Notes under the pieces: generated by a model
What the model was told of the DNA's origin: nothing
The model's input: only the letters and a program-made list of their open reading frames with translations
Databases searched by the model: none
Part shown: positions 61,000-64,000 of the stretch, one piece after another
Position numbering within the stretch: position 1 is the stretch's first letter
How the letters are laid out: every line of letters starts with the position of its first letter
Made by a program: the position numbers and the translations under genes
From: Anderseniella sp.
GTDB taxonomy: Bacteria > Pseudomonadota > Alphaproteobacteria > Rhizobiales > Aestuariivirgaceae
Assembly (NCBI GenBank): GCA_030626025.1
Contig: DAOUPT010000005.1
Coordinates: 1 to 64,000, forward strand
Length of the DNA stretch: 64,000 nt
Direction of reading: 5' to 3'

Positions 61000-61751
61000 G
61001 TCAGTTCCCCGTCAAGGAAAATCCATTTTGCTCCGGGGTGGTTATTTGTGTGCCTCGTGAATCGCTCCAGAAACTGCCAAAGTTCTGGCGAATGGTCCAT
61101 GTGATGGGTACACAGACCGGTCGGCTCGCTAGGATCGCACTCGCCTGAGCGGCGTTTTTGCAAGTGGTTTAAAAAATCACCCAAAACTCTTTCGGCTCCC
61201 TTGAACCGGGCATTTTTCTTCCACTTAATTGGGTCGCTATGGGCGTGTATTACTTTAACGTTAAAGTCATTATTTTGACTTCTGAATCCTTCGGCGGAAT
61301 AGGCTTTAAAACCTATTTCAGGCAACAAGGGCATTAACTTGTCGCTAAAGCGTGTCCAGGGTGGCACCAATACGGGCAAGAATTTTTCTCCAAAAGCCGC
61401 GTCAAGGATTTCATAGCCCTGACGCAGTTCAGCTAATACTGTTTCCAATGGACGATGACTGCCGAGCTCCCAACTCCCCTCCCCGTTTGGCGCATGATCA
61501 ATATGGGCATATCCATGCTGGAGGATGCGGGTATTGGGAGATTGAGCAAGATATGCTGTAGCTCCTGCTTCAAGCCTGGCGGGGATAACAGCCAGATGTA
61601 TAGGCACGTCAAATTTATCTGCAATTTCAACCAGTTGTTTTAACTGTGGCGTCAGTTCGCAGGCATCATCGTCGCGCCACCACAAGGTCGCAGAGGCACC
61701 TGCCTGATACCACTTATCCAGTTCGTCGTCCAGTTCCTGCCAGCTGGCCAT
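60996..61751 (-). CDS. Polysaccharide deacetylase (NodB-like) family protein
   Basis: 251 residues. The NodB-type metal motif begins with WWRDDDA (the general-base and metal aspartates) and continues with ILQHGYAHIDH (H-x3-H). PPWTRFSDKLMPLLPEIGFKAYS matches the RPPxG-F region, and a late histidine pair lies in LCTHHMDHS. It should remove N- or O-acetyl groups from a sugar. Coupled to the GNAT gene, which could provide the opposite acyl transfer. Confidence 0.8.
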   Translation of the reverse strand: MASWQELDDELDKWYQAGASATLWWRDDDACELTPQLKQLVEIADKFDVPIHLAVIPARLEAGATAYLAQSPNTRILQHGYAHIDHAPNGEGSWELGSHRPLETVLAELRQGYEILDAAFGEKFLPVLVPPWTRFSDKLMPLLPEIGFKAYSAEGFRSQNNDFNVKVIHAHSDPIKWKKNARFKGAERVLGDFLNHLQKRRSGECDPSEPTGLCTHHMDHSPELWQFLERFTRHTNNHPGAKWIFLDGELT

Positions 61752-61851
61752 ATATACAACTCTTGATGCTTTTCGATAATCTCAATTTAAGCAATACGTA
61801 TCAGACTACAAGGTTCGGAGATGTCACCTTTTGACAATTTTGACTGCTGAG

Positions 61852-63771
61852 TTACCAACCACCGCCACCGCCGCCACCGCCGCCACCGCCGGAAAAACCA
61901 CCGCCGCCACTGCTTGAACCGGATGAGGATGGTGGTGTTGCAGCAGCCATACCAGCGGAAACACCTCCAACAATGCCAGCAGTTGCTGCACCAAGATCAC
62001 TGCTGCTCCAGCTCTGCGAACCACGATACCATTGAGGGTGGTAGGCAGTATCCACATTTCCCGCTTTGGCCAATTGTGCTTCAAGCGCCTTTGACCACGG
62101 CTCTTCAACGCCCATGCCGATTGCATAAGGCAGGAATTTTTCAAAAACCTCAGGCGTCACCTCGGGCGCACCAAGCATGTTCATGCGGTCGACTTCGGCA
62201 ACGGACAGATACAATTTGAAGCCCTCAATTTCATCCATCACCTGACGACCAAGTTCGGTTGGGGCGTGCAAGAGGTTAAAGAAAACCACATTCATTGCAC
62301 CCAGCAGCCCAAATGCAGCGGGAACCCATTGCGGCATGGTTTCAATACCGAGAACCAGCATGAACACGGGAATCAGTGCAGCACAGCCACCAATTGTCAA
62401 AAGAACGCCGACAATTTTTGATCCGCCACCGGGTAGTTTATCCCATAATCGCCGAAGCCCCATTGCAAGTAACAAGCTTCCCGCGCCAGCACTGAGAACC
62501 GAGATCAGCACGATAATGATCTGCTCTCCCTGGCCGGGAAATGTGAATGCGGCAACAAATAGAACAATCACGCTCAAGACTGCACCAATTACAAAAAACA
62601 TCCGGTTATTTTTAAAATAAACATCGCCGTGTTCAGCTTCTATCGCCGCCTTAAAATTCTGCCGGGTGGATTGAACCGTTGAGGCGTTGCTCTCTTCAAA
62701 CCTGATTGTTTTGCGACTACCGAGAAGCCCGCTTAAAATTTTCTGCTCGCCTTTCGGCAAGCCGCGACGGGAAGCATCAAGGCGTTTTAGGGTAAGCGTG
62801 TCGTTGGGTTTTTTAATTACCAATCGTTTTTTAACGGCCAGCGAAACAAGAGCCGCGATAAATGCCAGTGACGCTCCCGATCCCTTGCCTTTAAATTTTC
62901 GATAATGAACAAAGCTTACAGCGCCGGCTGACATACCTGCCGGTGCCGAAAAAAGCGGGATAATAATCCCGCCATCAGGGTCACGACCAAGACGGTCCCA
63001 TGTTGTGTAATAAAACCCTGCAATACCTACCGTGCCAAAAGCAAGGACGATAAAGCCCAAATTGTCCCAGATAAACCACAGCCAATTCGACAAGGATGAA
63101 GGAACCGGGACGATACCCTTTTGCCAACCCACAGCGACCGTAAGACCTTCAAAACTGCCTAGCCCTCTGGTGGTTTCAAAACGAACGGCCCTGTCGGTCA
63201 GCATTATTGCATCGTAGTCACGACCTGATTGTCCAAAGCGCCCGGTAAAAGCATTTTTTTGTAAAATTGTTGCTCCCTCAGGCAAGGTGATTGTTGCTAT
63301 TGCATGATCGATAGGAAAGCGCCATTTGTTGCCGGTTGCGTTCCAATAGAGTTCATCATAATCCTCGAAATAGCGCAATTGGCGGGTAGATTCATAAGTG
63401 ATCTCATAGACAAATTCACCCGCATTCAAAAATGTATTCTTTTCACCGATATACAGCCGCTTATAGTCACCGGACATTTGCGAAAAATGCGGTTCTGCAC
63501 GGCCATCGCGTTTTACGTCGACAACCTTGAAGCCAACCCGTCGCCAATAGCCATTCTTGTTGCGGTAACGAACCGGAAAATCACGATATATTCCGCGTCG
63601 GATTGCCCGTCGTTCTCCGCGGACATGGATGATTTCTTTTACTTTCACGGAACCATCAGGGCGAACGACAATATTACTCTCAAACTTCAGGATTCGTTCT
63701 TTTGCCAATACCGATGATTGCATCGCAAGCAACAGTAACAGAACACTCAGAAGGCCCGAAAATATACGCAT
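61852..63771 (-). CDS. DUF2207 membrane protein
   Basis: 639 residues. Signal peptide ([19 protein letters not shown]), then the DUF2207 extracytoplasmic domain (about 28-220: [37 protein letters not shown]). Membrane segments are near residues 235-255, 395-440 and 460-500, and the C terminus ends in a glycine run (GGGFSGG... W) typical of these proteins. It lies just after the lemA gene, the usual pairing. Function is unknown; wall or envelope stress is proposed for relatives. Confidence 0.87.
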   Translation of the reverse strand: MRIFSGLLSVLLLLLAMQSSVLAKERILKFESNIVVRPDGSVKVKEIIHVRGERRAIRRGIYRDFPVRYRNKNGYWRRVGFKVVDVKRDGRAEPHFSQMSGDYKRLYIGEKNTFLNAGEFVYEITYESTRQLRYFEDYDELYWNATGNKWRFPIDHAIATITLPEGATILQKNAFTGRFGQSGRDYDAIMLTDRAVRFETTRGLGSFEGLTVAVGWQKGIVPVPSSLSNWLWFIWDNLGFIVLAFGTVGIAGFYYTTWDRLGRDPDGGIIIPLFSAPAGMSAGAVSFVHYRKFKGKGSGASLAFIAALVSLAVKKRLVIKKPNDTLTLKRLDASRRGLPKGEQKILSGLLGSRKTIRFEESNASTVQSTRQNFKAAIEAEHGDVYFKNNRMFFVIGAVLSVIVLFVAAFTFPGQGEQIIIVLISVLSAGAGSLLLAMGLRRLWDKLPGGGSKIVGVLLTIGGCAALIPVFMLVLGIETMPQWVPAAFGLLGAMNVVFFNLLHAPTELGRQVMDEIEGFKLYLSVAEVDRMNMLGAPEVTPEVFEKFLPYAIGMGVEEPWSKALEAQLAKAGNVDTAYHPQWYRGSQSWSSSDLGAATAGIVGGVSAGMAAATPPSSSGSSSGGGGFSGGGGGGGGGGGW

Positions 63772-63798
63772 TTGTAAAACCGATATGTTGGCTTGAGT

Positions 63799-64000
63799 CT
63801 AGAATTCGACTTTTGGCAGCTGACGTGCGGCATCGTCATCTATCTCAAAAAATTCTGCCTTGATAAAATCAAACTGGTTGGCCACGAGGTTTGAAGGAAA
63901 CGCTTCAACTGACACATTCATAATCCGCACAGCACCGTTATAGTAACGGCGTGACATCTGTATCTGATTTTCAATCTCGTCAAGCGAGTTTTGAAAATCC
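63799..64000 (-). CDS. lemA: LemA-family protein, C-terminal part (cut by the window end)
   Basis: The last 66 or so residues are visible, running over the window edge: ENQIQMSRRYYNGAVRIMNV, then FPSNLVANQFDFIKAEFFEI and the end PKVEF. This is the highly conserved LemA coiled-coil end. LemA is a small membrane-anchored protein with a long helix bundle. It is 27 bases upstream of the DUF2207 gene, and the two form an operon in many bacteria. Confidence 0.9.
   Translation of the reverse strand, partial: DFQNSLDEIENQIQMSRRYYNGAVRIMNVSVEAFPSNLVANQFDFIKAEFFEIDDDAARQLPKVEF

Overview
The window reads as a chromosomal segment of an alphaproteobacterial sulfur oxidiser. The lineage call rests on an L9 protein with a long acidic tail, the block rpsF-rpsR-DUF2232-rplI, dnaB and alr next to MlaE/MlaF-type ABC genes, and a UbiM-type ubiquinone hydroxylase. 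The sulfur lifestyle call rests on a complete reverse-type dissimilatory sulfite reductase (rDsr) cluster. No rRNA, tRNA or CRISPR array was recognised. Genus and order cannot be fixed from the sequence.

Layout. 1-3.3 kb: an unknown gene, a decayed copy of a dehydratase gene, a CurA-like reductase and the intact dehydratase. 3.3-17.5 kb: mostly minus-strand housekeeping (L9, S18, S6, alanine racemase, DnaB), with an MlaEF-type lipid-transport pair, two EamA exporters, methyltransferases, kynureninase and a cupin. Two repeat types sit here: an 85-bp inverted repeat (second copy at 54.6 kb) and a roughly 215-bp fold-back. 17.5-28.6 kb: an accessory region with two paralogous TetR regulators, a GlxA/AraC regulator, a beta-propeller protein, small-molecule enzymes (SDR, VOC, flavin-type oxidase, tautomerase, cupins), and many broken genes (RidA, DUF1348, an IS6-family transposase). 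Three copies of one promoter-operator module tie three transcription units here into a likely regulon.

28.9-34 kb: guaA, ubiM, a cytochrome c'-like protein and cysG (siroheme synthase). A two-gene cassette (DUF4863 lyase-like, GFA family) with inverted flanking motifs separates cysG from two tiny conserved-looking genes and a TauD-type dioxygenase. 37.2-51.6 kb, all on the plus strand: dsrA, dsrB, (terminator plus new promoter), dsrE, dsrF, dsrH, dsrC, dsrM, dsrK, dsrL, dsrJ, dsrO, dsrP, (chain of hairpins), a TrpD2-like transferase, dsrN and a 4Fe-4S protein. Together they would take persulfide sulfur from DsrEFH onto DsrC, oxidise it to sulfite on DsrAB, reduce NAD(P) through DsrL, and exchange electrons with the membrane through DsrMKJOP. 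CysG makes the siroheme and DsrN amidates it.

51.7-64 kb: ordinary metabolism (Gph-like phosphatase, SSADH, RpiA, glutathione reductase), secreted proteins of unknown role, a GbsR/MarR regulator with a clear nested operator, an OmpA-like lipoprotein, an AT-rich gap, a GNAT/polysaccharide-deacetylase pair, and a DUF2207/LemA pair cut by the window end. A recurring theme is partial gene copies left in intergenic spaces (near 0.9, 13.6, 19.3, 22.2 and 34.0 kb). Functions come from motif and family recognition by eye; no database search was run.
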